A DNA stretch of 64,000 nt from Paenibacillus stellifer (GCF_000758685.1 NZ_CP009286.1:4618501-4682500), one strand, 5' to 3'. Counted from the stretch's first letter, positions 26,485 through 35,666 are shown. The notes: a model not told the origin generated them from the sequence alone. Program-made: numbers and translations.

Positions 26485-27259
26485 TTTGATCCTATCCAAT
26501 TTATATAAAGGAATAAAGTCAAAGACATTAAGGGTACTCCTTCTGGTTAGTACATGTTGCGCAGCAGCTACGGTATTGCTTGCCAATGGGATTGCCAAGG
26601 GAACGGTTAGTACGGATTTGAGGAGTATAATTTTTTTATTCTCTGATACAAGCATGTTAGCTATTTTAGGAGCAGTTCTTGCTGCAGCTTTAATTGGTTC
26701 GGAGTTTGATACAAGGTTATTTCATCATTCCATAGTTGCGGGATATTCGCGCTTCCAAATTGTCGTAGGCAAAGCGATTACCTATTGGATATTTGCCGTC
26801 CTCATTATGAGTCCATATTTTATCGCTAATGTAGCGGCATTGGTCTTTAAGGTTAATGTTAATATGGGAGTGGCAAGCGCGGGCTTCTTAAATATTATCA
26901 ATACAGGGACGGATGACAGAGCAGGCAAAATCATTCTAGCATTACTATGCATGCTGCTCATTTATGTTGCCCAGTTAACCTTGACGATTCTCTTTGCATT
27001 TGTTGCGAAAAAAGCGATGCTGATTATTCCGGTCTTCTACGTTATTTCCGCAATGGCCGGGCAAGCTTCGCTGTACGCGGAGTCACTACCGAATCTTGGG
27101 AGGCTGTTAAATGCAACGCCTTTTGGCAATGATTTTATTGGATTAACATCCCATGCTTCCAACGAGCTTGTAGTACAAGCGATCACAGTAAGTGTCTTGT
27201 TTATGGTTGTTATTGTGGCTATTACGTATGCTGCGTTTAGAAAAACAGAATTAAAGTAG
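26477..27259 (+). CDS. ABC-2-type transporter permease
   Basis: A 260-residue integral membrane protein with about six transmembrane helices (VLLLVSTCCAAATVLL, MLAILGAVLAAALIG, AVLIMSPYFIANVAALVF and others) and the ABC-2 pattern of an N-terminal cytoplasmic stretch MYNLILSNLYKGIKSKTLR. GGGGGTG precedes the ATG, which overlaps the end of the ATPase gene. The pair forms a complete ABC exporter. Confidence 0.82.
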   Translation: MYNLILSNLYKGIKSKTLRVLLLVSTCCAAATVLLANGIAKGTVSTDLRSIIFLFSDTSMLAILGAVLAAALIGSEFDTRLFHHSIVAGYSRFQIVVGKAITYWIFAVLIMSPYFIANVAALVFKVNVNMGVASAGFLNIINTGTDDRAGKIILALLCMLLIYVAQLTLTILFAFVAKKAMLIIPVFYVISAMAGQASLYAESLPNLGRLLNATPFGNDFIGLTSHASNELVVQAITVSVLFMVVIVAITYAAFRKTELK

Positions 27260-27267
27260 GTGGCAGA

Positions 27268-28170
27268 ATGATGTGGCTGTTCATTTTCATTATACTGGTA
27301 CAGCTCGGATATATTTATTATGTTCATCGACAATTACGAGCAATCAATGTGCAGTTAGGGCAGCGTATGAGACAAAAAAGTGATCAGCCCATCCGCCTTC
27401 AATTAATGAACAGAGAATTGAATCAGCTTGTTAAGAAGATCAATCAAGTATTGCAGCAAGAAATGAAGATGAGGCAGCTTAGCAAGCAAGAACAACTGTA
27501 TTATAAAGAAATGATTTCAAATATTTCACATGATTTTCGAACGCCTTTAACTTCGATTAAAGGTTATCAGCAATTAATTGCGAAAGGGCCATTAAATGAT
27601 GAGCAGAGGCACAAGCTTTCGATTGCCAACGCGCATGTGCAAAATTTGGAGCACTTGTTGGAAACCTTTTTTGAGTACTCTTATCTGTTAAGTCATCACA
27701 ATGAGCCTCAGACCGGGCATGTGCCGCTGAATTTAATAATAGAGGAATATGTGGCCGCTTTTTATACCCAATTTGAGGCCAAAGGAATCGGAGTGAAACT
27801 AATTGGTTCCTCTTCGATTATCGCTATGCAGAGTGATGAAGGCATGATACGTCGTATTTTACAAAATTTGATTCAAAATGCGCTTCAGCACAGCGAAGAT
27901 GATGTGGAAATACGTTATTGGCAAGAGATTGAATTCACGTATATTACATTTAAAAATCGCATTCAACCGCAAGAAAATTTCAGCCCCGAGCAATTATTCG
28001 ACCGCTTCTATACAATTGATCGAACGCGTAAACGCAACAGCGGATTGGGATTATCCATTGTGCGCTTGTTAAGCGAGAAGCTAGGTGGTTCTGCTCATGC
28101 GGTCATGGAGAATGGTCATTTGAGGTTCATCATTAAATTAGCGACCAATCCAGACAATCGTTCGAAATAG
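27268..28170 (+). CDS. Membrane sensor histidine kinase
   Basis: This 300-residue kinase has one N-terminal membrane helix (LFIFIILVQLGYIYYVH), a short coiled linker, the H-box NISHDFRTPLTSIKGYQQL (His ~88), N-box NLIQNALQHS and G-boxes NSGLGLSIVRLL. It lacks an extracellular sensor loop, as in intramembrane-sensing kinases that listen through an associated ABC transporter. It starts nine bases after the permease stop. Likely partner: the regulator at 24806. Confidence 0.88.
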   Translation: MMWLFIFIILVQLGYIYYVHRQLRAINVQLGQRMRQKSDQPIRLQLMNRELNQLVKKINQVLQQEMKMRQLSKQEQLYYKEMISNISHDFRTPLTSIKGYQQLIAKGPLNDEQRHKLSIANAHVQNLEHLLETFFEYSYLLSHHNEPQTGHVPLNLIIEEYVAAFYTQFEAKGIGVKLIGSSSIIAMQSDEGMIRRILQNLIQNALQHSEDDVEIRYWQEIEFTYITFKNRIQPQENFSPEQLFDRFYTIDRTRKRNSGLGLSIVRLLSEKLGGSAHAVMENGHLRFIIKLATNPDNRSK

Positions 28171-28200
28171 ATACAGCTGTCATCCGGGCAGCTGCTCCCT

Positions 28201-28794
28201 TCATTCCGGCCCCTCTTCTTCCCCTTGCTCTTCAGCCTGCCTGCGCTGCGCGGCATCTCTGAGCATCGCTTCCGCCTTGTCCGCCCAGCTGAGATAAGCT
28301 TTGTACACCTCTTCTCCAAAAAGCACCGTTAAATAGTAATATAGATGGTCATCATCCTGCGAGAGGATCGGCTTCAAATTGTGCTTGAACATTTCGATGA
28401 TGTTCACATTCTGTTGATGCCGTTCCCGAAACAGGCCGATGCGCTTGATATTCTCCTCCGTATCCAGCTCGCTTCCAAAAAAGAGCTTAAGAAGAATTTC
28501 ATAACGTGTGTACTCTTTGGTCTCGCCAATATCCAGCCATTCCCGCAGAGCCGCCTTGCCGGATGGCGTGATGGCATACAGGTTCTTCTCCGGTCCCTTC
28601 GAGCTCTCGGCTGACTGCTTGACGACCAGTCCCTCAGCTTCCAGAAGCTTGAGCGTGGGATAAATCTGCCCGTACCCTACCTCCCAGAAGTGGCTGATCA
28701 TCATATCAATCTTCTTCTTGATATCGTAACCACTGAGCTGCTCATGATCCAACAAACCTAAAATAATATAGATGGTGGTGTTCGTCTTTGGCAT
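28201..28794 (-). CDS. PadR-family transcriptional regulator
   Basis: The N-terminal winged helix (TTIYIILGLLDHEQLSGYDIKKKID... YGQIYPTLKLLEAEGLV, ~1-85) is typical PadR, followed by the helical Vir_act_alpha_C dimerisation part. The end is a Glu-rich tail. The ATG at 28794 has TAGGAG upstream. PadR proteins usually repress efflux or detoxification genes; no obvious target operator was seen. It converges on the kinase gene. Confidence 0.85.
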   Translation of the reverse strand: MPKTNTTIYIILGLLDHEQLSGYDIKKKIDMMISHFWEVGYGQIYPTLKLLEAEGLVVKQSAESSKGPEKNLYAITPSGKAALREWLDIGETKEYTRYEILLKLFFGSELDTEENIKRIGLFRERHQQNVNIIEMFKHNLKPILSQDDDHLYYYLTVLFGEEVYKAYLSWADKAEAMLRDAAQRRQAEEQGEEEGPE

Positions 28795-28829
28795 AGGTTC
28801 TCCTACTCTTCTGCATGCCGCTTGCGGCT

Positions 28830-29624
28830 TCATGTTCCAGACTGCATCATATTACAACTTCGTTCGCCCAGAGGAATTCCCTCAAAATTCAAATCATAGC
28901 ACTGCAGAGCCTGCGCCGGTGTCCATGTGGACAATTTCTTGAATTCCTTCGTCATATGGGCTTGATCAAAGTACCCGGACAGAAACGCCGCCTCGGCCGC
29001 ACTCATTTTCTTCATGAACCGGATGGAGCGGTGGAAGCGCTGAATTCGCGCATAATCTTTCAGGGTTATCCCTAACATCGCGGAGAAATCCCGCTCCAGC
29101 TGCCGTAAGGAGACGTTCAATTGGCTGGCCAAATGATCATACTGAACATAGCTGACAGACCCTAGCATTTTGGAAGCCAGATCAATCCGTTCCAGCTTTC
29201 GCCATACCAAATGCTTATCCTGTTGTATCCGGGACAAAAATGCCTGTTCGATGACTCCCGGACGCTGAGGTGAAGGAGTCTCCATTAGTCTGCTGCACAA
29301 TTCGGCCAGAAATACGTCTTCATCTAGCGGGATAACCTGCTGGCAGAAAGCCGGTACAATCCCTGTAAGCTGAAAAAACAGGCGGAATTCCATCTCCACC
29401 ATGAACAGCTCCGTATAGTGGGAGAATCCAATCATCGGGTCCTTGTTCAGTCCAAGGGCAATTACATCTCCTGCTTTCATACCAACCCCATTATAGACCC
29501 CGCCTCCGTACAAAATAAAGATCAGATACACGGAAGTATCGGCAGGCATCGGAACCTCCCCTGTCTCCAGGCGATGTTCAATGTATTGGCGGATACCTAA
29601 ATCGATTTGCGGTAAGTATCGCAT
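28830..29624 (-). CDS. AraC-family transcriptional regulator
   Basis: This 264-residue protein has a C-terminal AraC double helix-turn-helix (~165-250: LASQLNVSLRQLERDFSAMLGITLKDYARIQRF... SGYFDQAHMTKEFKKLSTWTPAQ). The N-terminal part (YLIFILYGGGVYN... ALGLNKDPMIGF) is a cupin-like sensing domain of the kind in regulators that respond to small molecules. GAGGG precedes the ATG. It lies in the same direction as the PadR gene, 35 bases upstream of it. Confidence 0.85.
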   Translation of the reverse strand: MRYLPQIDLGIRQYIEHRLETGEVPMPADTSVYLIFILYGGGVYNGVGMKAGDVIALGLNKDPMIGFSHYTELFMVEMEFRLFFQLTGIVPAFCQQVIPLDEDVFLAELCSRLMETPSPQRPGVIEQAFLSRIQQDKHLVWRKLERIDLASKMLGSVSYVQYDHLASQLNVSLRQLERDFSAMLGITLKDYARIQRFHRSIRFMKKMSAAEAAFLSGYFDQAHMTKEFKKLSTWTPAQALQCYDLNFEGIPLGERSCNMMQSGT

Positions 29625-29745
29625 GGCTTATCCCTCACAGAACTATATAATCTTGATATAGTGAGTGTATTAAGAAGTGAGCCCTTTTGTCAATAACATC
29701 TGTTCGCAAAAAAACAGAGAGGGCGATTCCGGGCAGACTGGAAAT

Positions 29746-29780
29746 ACAAAAAGACAGACCTCCACTCAGCGCGAGGTCCA
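29746..29780 (-). terminator. Terminator downstream of the CPBP protease gene
   Basis: On the minus strand GACCTC (29773-29778) pairs with GAGGTC (29757-29762), followed by TGTC and TTTTT. It lies about 30 bases past the stop of the CPBP gene. Confidence 0.6.
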
Positions 29781-29808
29781 TCTTTGAAATTATGGCAACA
29801 TTAAATAG

Positions 29809-30591
29809 TCACACTTGTCTTTCAGCCGCCAATCGGCGCATCAGCAGCACGCCATGGATAATCACCAGCATGCTGCACGCCATGGCCATCACCTCCGCCG
29901 CTTGATCGCTTGCGGTCAGCAGGTCGAAGCCGCCGTGCCAGATTATTACCGGCAGCACACTCCAGTTCCCCAGCCGGGTGAGCCAGGCCAAGAGCACGGA
30001 GCCATAAGCCAGACTAATTCCCCAGCCAATCAGGCCCCAGCCCATATGCAGGTAGGTCTCATTGAACCAAAAAGCGGGCAGATGCCACAGCATCCAGATC
30101 ACCGCCACTGCAAGCGAGCTTCCGAGCAGCGAATAGCGCTTGTGCAGCAGCGGCAGCAGGTAGCCTCTCCAGCCGGACTCCTCTCCCAGGCCGAAGGTAA
30201 GCATCCAGATCAGCGCCGTTACTGCCGCATTCCGGCCGGGCAGCTTCTCTGTCCGCCCGAATTGGCTCCAATCCGGCCAATGGCCGGCAATCAGCCGCTG
30301 GGCGGCCAGCGCCGCGGCGATGTATACCAGGATCAGCAGCACAGCCGCTATCATCCCCTTGCCCGCCTTGCGGACAGCGAAGGTTCGGGACAGCCAGCTT
30401 CCCAGTCCCTTCCGTCCTTCCGTAATCAGACATGCAGCGGCAGCGCCCAGCAGCGGGCCGAAGGAGGCCAGGTAGAATTGCCCGGGAAGCTGCGGCAGAT
30501 GGATGCTCCATTGCCGTTCAAGCAGCAGCGGAAGCCACAGCAGCCAAGTAAAGCCGAAGGAAAACAGGATATATAGTCGAAGCCTGGTCAT
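29809..30591 (-). CDS. CPBP-family intramembrane metalloprotease
   Basis: This 260-residue membrane protein with about eight helices carries the CPBP/Abi motifs EESGWRGYLLPLL (EExxxR), WMLWHLPAFWFN and WHGGFD, which hold the metal-binding Glu and His residues. The family includes prenyl-protein proteases and bacteriocin self-immunity proteins; nothing nearby decides between these. GGAGG precedes the ATG. It is preceded by the SnoaL-like gene with a short gap. Confidence 0.88.
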   Translation of the reverse strand: MTRLRLYILFSFGFTWLLWLPLLLERQWSIHLPQLPGQFYLASFGPLLGAAAACLITEGRKGLGSWLSRTFAVRKAGKGMIAAVLLILVYIAAALAAQRLIAGHWPDWSQFGRTEKLPGRNAAVTALIWMLTFGLGEESGWRGYLLPLLHKRYSLLGSSLAVAVIWMLWHLPAFWFNETYLHMGWGLIGWGISLAYGSVLLAWLTRLGNWSVLPVIIWHGGFDLLTASDQAAEVMAMACSMLVIIHGVLLMRRLAAERQV

Positions 30592-30645
30592 GCCGATGAT
30601 CCTCCTTCAAAAGTTCAACTGTCATTATCGCGAGAGCAGTGCTCG

Positions 30646-31086
30646 TTACTTCTTCGCGTTCTCTATCGCAAGCCCCGGGAGTTCGGCATTTCCATCCTGG
30701 TACTTATAATTGAATTTCATTTTGATAATCCGCCATCCACCATTCGTCTCCTTCAGATCAAAATCATAGCTTCCGACGACAGTCCATACATTCCCGCCCT
30801 CATGCTCCAGATAATGAGTTGCGGTTCCATAGCAAAACAAGCTGGCATCCGATTGATTGGCACGCACAAGCATATTGCCCAATTGATGATGCGTAGAGTC
30901 GAAACCCGGCAGAACATTCCTCCAGGAATCAATAATTTCATTCGCGCTTAACAAGGCCGGAGGCTGCCCGTTCATGGATGAATAATCCAGCAGCACTTGA
31001 TCTGCCAAGCCTCTTCTTACCGTATCCCAGTCACGCGAATCTACAGCAACAAATAATTCCACCACCGCATCTTCTGCCTTTGTCAC
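30646..31086 (-). CDS. SnoaL-like / NTF2-fold protein
   Basis: This 146-residue protein has the pattern of SnoaL-like polyketide-cyclase-fold proteins: VVELFVAVDSRDWDTVRRGLADQVLLDY at the start, SWRNVLPGFDSTHHQLGNML in the middle and GGWRIIKMKFNYKYQDG near the end. Members bind or isomerise small molecules; the substrate is unknown. The start is GTG with GGGGGAG upstream. Confidence 0.82.
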   Translation of the reverse strand: MTKAEDAVVELFVAVDSRDWDTVRRGLADQVLLDYSSMNGQPPALLSANEIIDSWRNVLPGFDSTHHQLGNMLVRANQSDASLFCYGTATHYLEHEGGNVWTVVGSYDFDLKETNGGWRIIKMKFNYKYQDGNAELPGLAIENAKK

Positions 31087-31216
31087 TTCAGACTCCCCCT
31101 AGAACATTCTCTGCCTGCTGATTCCAATGCTAAAGAACTATGCTGATCCTGTATTGTAAAAAACCGACAAGGCCGTGATCATTCCCTTGGGGAGCGGTGA
31201 TCAGCGCTAAAGTTAC

Positions 31217-31245
31217 TTGCATGAATTTCTTATCAGCGTTATAAT
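31217..31245 (+). promoter_or_regulatory. Sigma-A-type promoter for the 31303 gene
   Basis: TTGCAT (31217-31222) and TATAAT (31240-31245) are separated by 17 bases and lie about 58 bases before the ATG at 31303. Confidence 0.7.
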
Positions 31246-31302
31246 ACGAACGTATATTCGCGTCAGGATAATTAGACATCATTGAACGGAGGTCCCCTTG
31301 CA

Positions 31303-31677
31303 ATGGCCACACCACTACCGATCACAGACGCCGACCGGGCGCTGATTAAACCATATATCATTCTGCCAATGGTCCTGCGAGCATTCGAGCGCGATACCCG
31401 CATCTTTCTTAACTTCCGTACGCCCGACCCGTATGTCGATTGGATCCATGCAGCCCGTGAGCGCTTGTCCGTCGAGGTGCGGCTGACACGCTTCGAAGCC
31501 GTAAGGCGCGGAATCCGCGTCTATGACGAGGAACGAACGGCAAGCGGAATGTCGGTCCACTATTTATGCAGAGGCCATCATGGCAACCTGTTCCTGACCA
31601 ACGCCGAAATTGCAGAGCTCGCGGTCAAGCTCATGCGCAAATATCTGTCTCTCCAAAAACCGTCAACCACAGCCTGA
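31303..31677 (+). CDS. Conserved hypothetical protein of the Paenibacillus type (124 aa)
   Basis: A basic soluble protein: ITDADRALIKPYIILPMVLRAFERDTRIF, a central EVRLTRFEAVRRGIRVYDEER and YLCRGHHGNLFL. I recall proteins of this layout (LIKPYIxLPM..., YLCRGYHH) as conserved hypotheticals in Paenibacillus, with no known role. GGAGG lies upstream of ATG 31303, and a clear promoter precedes it. Confidence 0.75.
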   Translation: MATPLPITDADRALIKPYIILPMVLRAFERDTRIFLNFRTPDPYVDWIHAARERLSVEVRLTRFEAVRRGIRVYDEERTASGMSVHYLCRGHHGNLFLTNAEIAELAVKLMRKYLSLQKPSTTA

Positions 31678-31775
31678 TGGGGTACTGCTCCGCCAAGTGC
31701 TGGCTGTAATTCACAACCCGGAAAGAAGAGAATTCCAACTCGTTTCTCCTGCTTCCCGGGTTGCTGAAAAATTCA

Positions 31776-32249
31776 TTAATAATCGGTTTCAAATAGTTTC
31801 TCATTTTTATCATTTAGGAATTGAATTTTCAACTGTGCAGTCGGGTTCCAAATCCTATAATCTTCTATAATTAAATACTTTTCACCTAAGTATTCATACT
31901 CACGTTTACCATCAATCACTACACAATATGTTTTTGCATTTCTCAAGACCTCGGTGTTATTAATTATAAGTCCGATTGAACCTTTTTCTATACCACCGAA
32001 TGAAATACCATCTCTTATAGACACTGTAGATTTAGAGAAATTCGAAGAATCACGATAAATATAAATGTAAGATGAGCTAAAAATATAAGCTTCCGAATTA
32101 TTCAATCTCTTTATTGATACAAACTTTAAATTTTCTTTGTTAACAAATTGGTTTAATTCTTTCTCAGTAATGGAATTCGAATTATTACATCCTGATAAAA
32201 TAGACAGTAAACAAAATAGAACTATTAAATACTTCTTATGAAATCTCAT
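31776..32249 (-). CDS. Hypothetical lipoprotein (157 aa)
   Basis: The N-terminus (KKYLIVLFCLLSILSGC) is a lipoprotein signal with lipobox LSGC. The mature part is beta-rich with many Ser, Asn and Tyr, and is not recognised. GGAGG lies before the ATG. The gene is markedly AT-rich compared with the iron-sulfur genes that follow, so it may be the last accessory gene before the core region. Confidence 0.68.
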   Translation of the reverse strand: MRFHKKYLIVLFCLLSILSGCNNSNSITEKELNQFVNKENLKFVSIKRLNNSEAYIFSSSYIYIYRDSSNFSKSTVSIRDGISFGGIEKGSIGLIINNTEVLRNAKTYCVVIDGKREYEYLGEKYLIIEDYRIWNPTAQLKIQFLNDKNEKLFETDY

Positions 32250-32407
32250 ACATCCTCCAAAGAAAAATCATATTTTCGGTTATTTGTAAAAATTTACCTT
32301 TGATTATAAATACTCGAAAGCATAGTTGCAATATATTAATACATAGCTCCAGCGTCCCTGCACCTTGTACGCCCCTTCGGGACTCTACGCGTCTTCTTAT
32401 TTAGCGC

Positions 32408-32468
32408 AACAAAAAACGACCTCCAATACGAAATAGTCAACGCGACTATGACGTAGTAGAGGTCGTAA
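32408..32468 (-). terminator. Terminator of the A-type Fe-S carrier gene
   Basis: A long hairpin with outer stem ACGACCTC/GAGGTCGT (32416-32423 with 32459-32466) and inner stem ATAGTC/GACTAT is followed on the minus strand by TTTTTTG. It lies about 27 bases after the stop at 32493. Confidence 0.85.
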
Positions 32469-32492
32469 TCCACAACCTTGAAACGGTGCGGT

Positions 32493-32852
32493 TTAGCAAG
32501 GCTCCTCACTCGGCTTGCCCGCATCCGTCGCTGTACGGAAGCTGTGTCCGCAGCCGCAAGTGGCGGTGGCATTCGGGTTGTTGATGGTGAAGCCGCCGGT
32601 CATGCCGGATTCCTCGAAGTCGATTTCCAGCCCGTCGAGAAGACGGAGGCTGTCTTTTTCCACGACAACCTTAAGGCCCTTCACATCCATGTACACGTCC
32701 TTGTCGGATTCAACATCGTCAAAACCCATCGCATAAGAGTAGCCGCTGCATCCCCCCGCATTGACGCCCAGGCGAAGGAACATGTCCGGAACCTCCTGCG
32801 TATCCCGCATAGTCTTCAGCTGCTCGGCAGCCGCATCGCTGATCGTAATCAT
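32493..32852 (-). CDS. A-type iron-sulfur carrier (HesB/IscA/ErpA family; YutM-like)
   Basis: This 119-residue protein has the three conserved cysteines that hold the cluster: GGCSGYSY (~35) and CGCGHSF (~100 and 102). It hands Fe-S clusters to target enzymes. It carries an unusual ~15-residue tail (ATDAGKPSEEPC) ending in a fourth Cys. GGAGG precedes the ATG. It belongs to the Bacillales yutM-yutJ-yuzB-yutI neighbourhood, which is present here with mqnE inserted. The radical-SAM enzyme MqnE next door is an obvious Fe-S client. Confidence 0.9.
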   Translation of the reverse strand: MITISDAAAEQLKTMRDTQEVPDMFLRLGVNAGGCSGYSYAMGFDDVESDKDVYMDVKGLKVVVEKDSLRLLDGLEIDFEESGMTGGFTINNPNATATCGCGHSFRTATDAGKPSEEPC

Positions 32853-33168
32853 GGCTTGTAGCCTCCTTTAAAGTTCTATGAGTAACCGGCGGTAACCGGT
32901 CCGAAGTTAGACGCTGCAACAAGGTTAATCGCCCGGCGGCACTTCAGACACCCTGACGTCAACCAAGAAATATAGAGCCGAGACTAAGCGCTAAGCTTAG
33001 AATTTCTTATATTTAAATCAAGTATACTTCACTCGCCGCACGCCGACAAGCCGCCATTCCGTGGCTCTGCTTTTTTGAATGAACTAGCCTGAACCCGCTG
33101 CCTGGTACAAGCCTCACTTTGCGGGTTTCCTGGGGTTATCGCCTATGAACAGAAGGAAAAGTGGGCTG
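32853..33168. other. Intergenic region, no gene supported
   Basis: Between the Fe-S carrier start and the mqnE promoter no coding frame has a ribosome site or family resemblance. It must hold the promoter of the Fe-S carrier gene on the minus strand; no clear hexamer pair was identified. Confidence 0.4.
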
Positions 33169-33197
33169 TTGCTCACCCAGAGAGAGAGGTTTATAAT
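33169..33197 (+). promoter_or_regulatory. Promoter of mqnE
   Basis: TTGCTC (33169-33174) and TATAAT (33192-33197) are 17 bases apart. The start codon lies about 220 bases downstream, so the transcript would have a long leader. Confidence 0.55.
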
Positions 33198-33419
33198 AAG
33201 TACAGCAATCATTTAAAATTCGAAATGTCGGAATCACCAGTTTCTAACTGAAGGCCGCCTGCGGCTTGCTCTTTATGAAAACATCTGCGTCGTTTTTCGC
33301 TTGCGGGAAACAGCGGGATGTTTTCTTGCTGAAATAAGAAGTACGTATACCTGTCCGGCAGTTCTTGTGAAAAGACTTTCATGGAGACTTGGGCTGCCCA
33401 TACATTTAGGAGGAATATG
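33198..33419 (+). other. Long structured leader upstream of mqnE
   Basis: The leader holds a GCCGC/GCGGC hairpin (around 33254-33265) and a 9-bp perfect stem GAAAACATC (33277-33285) with GATGTTTTC (33317-33325), which encloses a smaller GTTT/AAAC stem. No coding frame here has a ribosome site. It could be a regulatory RNA, but it matches no class I know and has no terminator tail. Confidence 0.4.
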
Positions 33420-34526
33420 ATGTCTACAATTACTGTGCCGGGCACCGACGCCCGTATGAACGAAATCGCCCTGAAGGTCCATGCAGGAGAACGATTGACC
33501 CTGGAGGATGGCGTTTATTTATATGATAGCAGCGATCTGCTGACGATCGGCCAGCTGGCGGATCTCGCCAACCGGCGCAAGAACGGGAACAAGGTGTATT
33601 TTATCGAAAATATGAGCCTGTACTTCACCAATGTATGCGAATCCCGCTGCGCGTTCTGCAATTTCCGCAAGGATGAAGGCGAAGAGGGCGCCTATACGCT
33701 GTCCGGCGAAGAAATGGTCGCTTATGTGGAGCAGCATATTCATCCCGGCGTGCGCGAGTTCCATATTGTCGGCGGACATAATCAGCATATGCCTTTCCAG
33801 TATTATGTCGATTCGCTTCAGGCGCTGCATGACCGGTTCCCGGGCGTAACGCTCAAAGCCTATACGGCGGCGGAAATCGACTTCTTCACCCGGATCAGCG
33901 GCCTCAGCATCCGCGAAGTGCTGGAGCGTCTGCGGGCGGTGGGTCTTCAGACCCTTACCGGAGGTGGTGCGGAAATTCTGTCTGACCAGTATCGCAAAAA
34001 AATGAAGGTCGACAAAGCGAACGTCAAAGAGTATCTGGAGGTTCATCGTCAGGCGCACAAGCTCGGCATGCGGACGCATACGACGATGCTGTACGGCTCG
34101 ATCGAATCCCACGAGGACCGTGTCCGGCATATGATTCAGATCCGCGATCTGCAGGACGAGACGAACGGATTTATGGTCTTTATCCCGCTGTCCATGCAGC
34201 CAAAGAGCAAGAATGCCGGGATTATGCGCCGGAATTCCGCTTACGAGGATCTCAAGACCATTGCGATCAGCCGGCTGATGCTGGACAACATCGATCATGT
34301 GAAAGCTTACTTCATTAATATCGGTCCTCAGCTCACCCAGGTAGCGCTCAACTTCGGCGCTTCGGACGTGCACGGCACGATTCTGAAGGAGCGCATCAGC
34401 CATTCGGCCGGCGCACTGACACCGGAAGGCATGACGCGCGAAGAGCTCATCTGGCTCGTTAAAGGGGCTGGACGCATTCCCGTCGAACGCGATACGTTCT
34501 ACAACGAAATCAAGGTATACGAATAG
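33420..34526 (+). CDS. mqnE: Aminofutalosine synthase MqnE (radical SAM)
   Basis: This 368-residue radical-SAM enzyme joins SAM and 3-enolpyruvyl benzoate to make aminofutalosine, the first dedicated carbon skeleton step of the futalosine route to menaquinone. The cluster motif CESRCAFCNF (CxxxCxxC, ~74-83) and the family blocks REFHIVGGHN, LTGGGAEILSD and THTTMLYGS are all present, with full length. The ATG at 33420 has AGGAGG six bases upstream; another ATG directly before it is too close. It implies the organism uses the futalosine rather than the classical Men pathway. Confidence 0.95.
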   Translation: MSTITVPGTDARMNEIALKVHAGERLTLEDGVYLYDSSDLLTIGQLADLANRRKNGNKVYFIENMSLYFTNVCESRCAFCNFRKDEGEEGAYTLSGEEMVAYVEQHIHPGVREFHIVGGHNQHMPFQYYVDSLQALHDRFPGVTLKAYTAAEIDFFTRISGLSIREVLERLRAVGLQTLTGGGAEILSDQYRKKMKVDKANVKEYLEVHRQAHKLGMRTHTTMLYGSIESHEDRVRHMIQIRDLQDETNGFMVFIPLSMQPKSKNAGIMRRNSAYEDLKTIAISRLMLDNIDHVKAYFINIGPQLTQVALNFGASDVHGTILKERISHSAGALTPEGMTREELIWLVKGAGRIPVERDTFYNEIKVYE

Positions 34527-34604
34527 GCTCGTTCCGCAATATAAGACCGAAATCACCCGAACAATCGCGTTTCCATTCCACCATCGAAAGGAAGACCGGA
34601 CTCC

Positions 34605-35666
34605 ATGAAGAAACTGCTTGTTCTCGGAGGCGGCTACGGCGGCCTCGCTTTGATCCAGACCCTGCTTGAGCACCAGCTCCCCGCCGATACGGAAATTGTC
34701 CTCATCGACAAAATGCCCTACCAGGGCATCAAGACCGAGTATTATTCACTGGCGGCAGGGACGGTCTCGGATCATGATATCCGAATTGCTTTTCCGGATG
34801 ATCCCAGGGTGAAGAAGCGGTATGGCGAGATCTCTTCTGTGGAGCTTGACCGTCGGCTGGTTCATATGGCAGAGGGTGAGGAGATTCCTTACGATCTACT
34901 GGCCATCGCGCTCGGCTGTACGGACAATTACCACGGCATCCCGGGCGCTTCCGAGTATACATGCAGTATTCAAAGTCTCTCCTCCACGCGGGAAACGTAC
35001 CGCCGTCTGAATGATGTGAAGCCGTACGGCACGGTAAATATCGTCGGTGGCGGTCTTAGTGGCGTCGAGCTGGCAGCGGAGCTGCGCGAGAGCCGGCCCG
35101 ACCTGAACATCACGATCCTCGACCGCGGAGAGCGGGTGCTGTCTTCCTTCCCGGCGAGGCTCTCCAAGTATGTGGAGGAATGGTTCAGCGAGCATCAGGT
35201 GAATACCCGGGGTAAAATTTCGGTATCCCATATCGAGCCGGGCGTCGTCTATAATGGCACGGAAGCTATTTACTCCGACGTTACCGTCTGGACCGGCGGA
35301 ATTCAGCCCGTCAAGGTCGTGCAGGACCTGAACCTCCCCAAAGACCGGGGCGGGAGAGTGATCCTTGGGCAGTACTATCAGGTTTCGGACTATCCGGAGG
35401 TGTATGTGATCGGCGACTGCGCAAGCCTGCCGTTCGCGCCGAGCGCCCAGGCGGCGGGCGCGCAGGGCGAGCAGATTGCGCATATTATGCGCGCCCTGTG
35501 GAAGAACGAAACGCCGAAGCTGCACAACATCAAGCTGAAGGGAACGCTCGGCTCCCTTGGCAAGACCGAAGGCTTCGGCCTTCTGGGCAGCCGCTCTGTT
35601 ATGGGCCGGGTGCCCCGCATCCTGAAGAGCGGCGTGCTCTGGATGTCCAAACGCCATTTTGGCTAA
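34605..35666 (+). CDS. yutJ: FAD/NAD-dependent oxidoreductase, NDH-2-like (YutJ family)
   Basis: This 353-residue pyridine-nucleotide-disulfide-type flavoprotein has the FAD motif VLGGGYGGLALIQTL (~5-19), the NAD motif VNIVGGGLSGVELAAEL (~145-161) and the closing YVIGDCAS (~265). It resembles type II NADH dehydrogenases, which pass electrons to menaquinone, though YutJ-type members are less well studied. It follows mqnE by 78 bases on the same strand, linking quinone synthesis and quinone reduction. Confidence 0.85.
   Translation: MKKLLVLGGGYGGLALIQTLLEHQLPADTEIVLIDKMPYQGIKTEYYSLAAGTVSDHDIRIAFPDDPRVKKRYGEISSVELDRRLVHMAEGEEIPYDLLAIALGCTDNYHGIPGASEYTCSIQSLSSTRETYRRLNDVKPYGTVNIVGGGLSGVELAAELRESRPDLNITILDRGERVLSSFPARLSKYVEEWFSEHQVNTRGKISVSHIEPGVVYNGTEAIYSDVTVWTGGIQPVKVVQDLNLPKDRGGRVILGQYYQVSDYPEVYVIGDCASLPFAPSAQAAGAQGEQIAHIMRALWKNETPKLHNIKLKGTLGSLGKTEGFGLLGSRSVMGRVPRILKSGVLWMSKRHFG

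Noticed and set aside
31130..31315. A 61-codon minus-strand frame
   Set aside because: It lies across the clear plus-strand promoter at 31217-31245 and lacks a ribosome site.
33209..33482. Minus-strand frames in the mqnE leader
   Set aside because: No ribosome site and no family resemblance; they overlap the mqnE promoter-leader region and start inside mqnE.
33519..34673. A 384-codon minus-strand frame over mqnE
   Set aside because: Shadow of mqnE, whose radical-SAM motifs leave no doubt about the coding strand.
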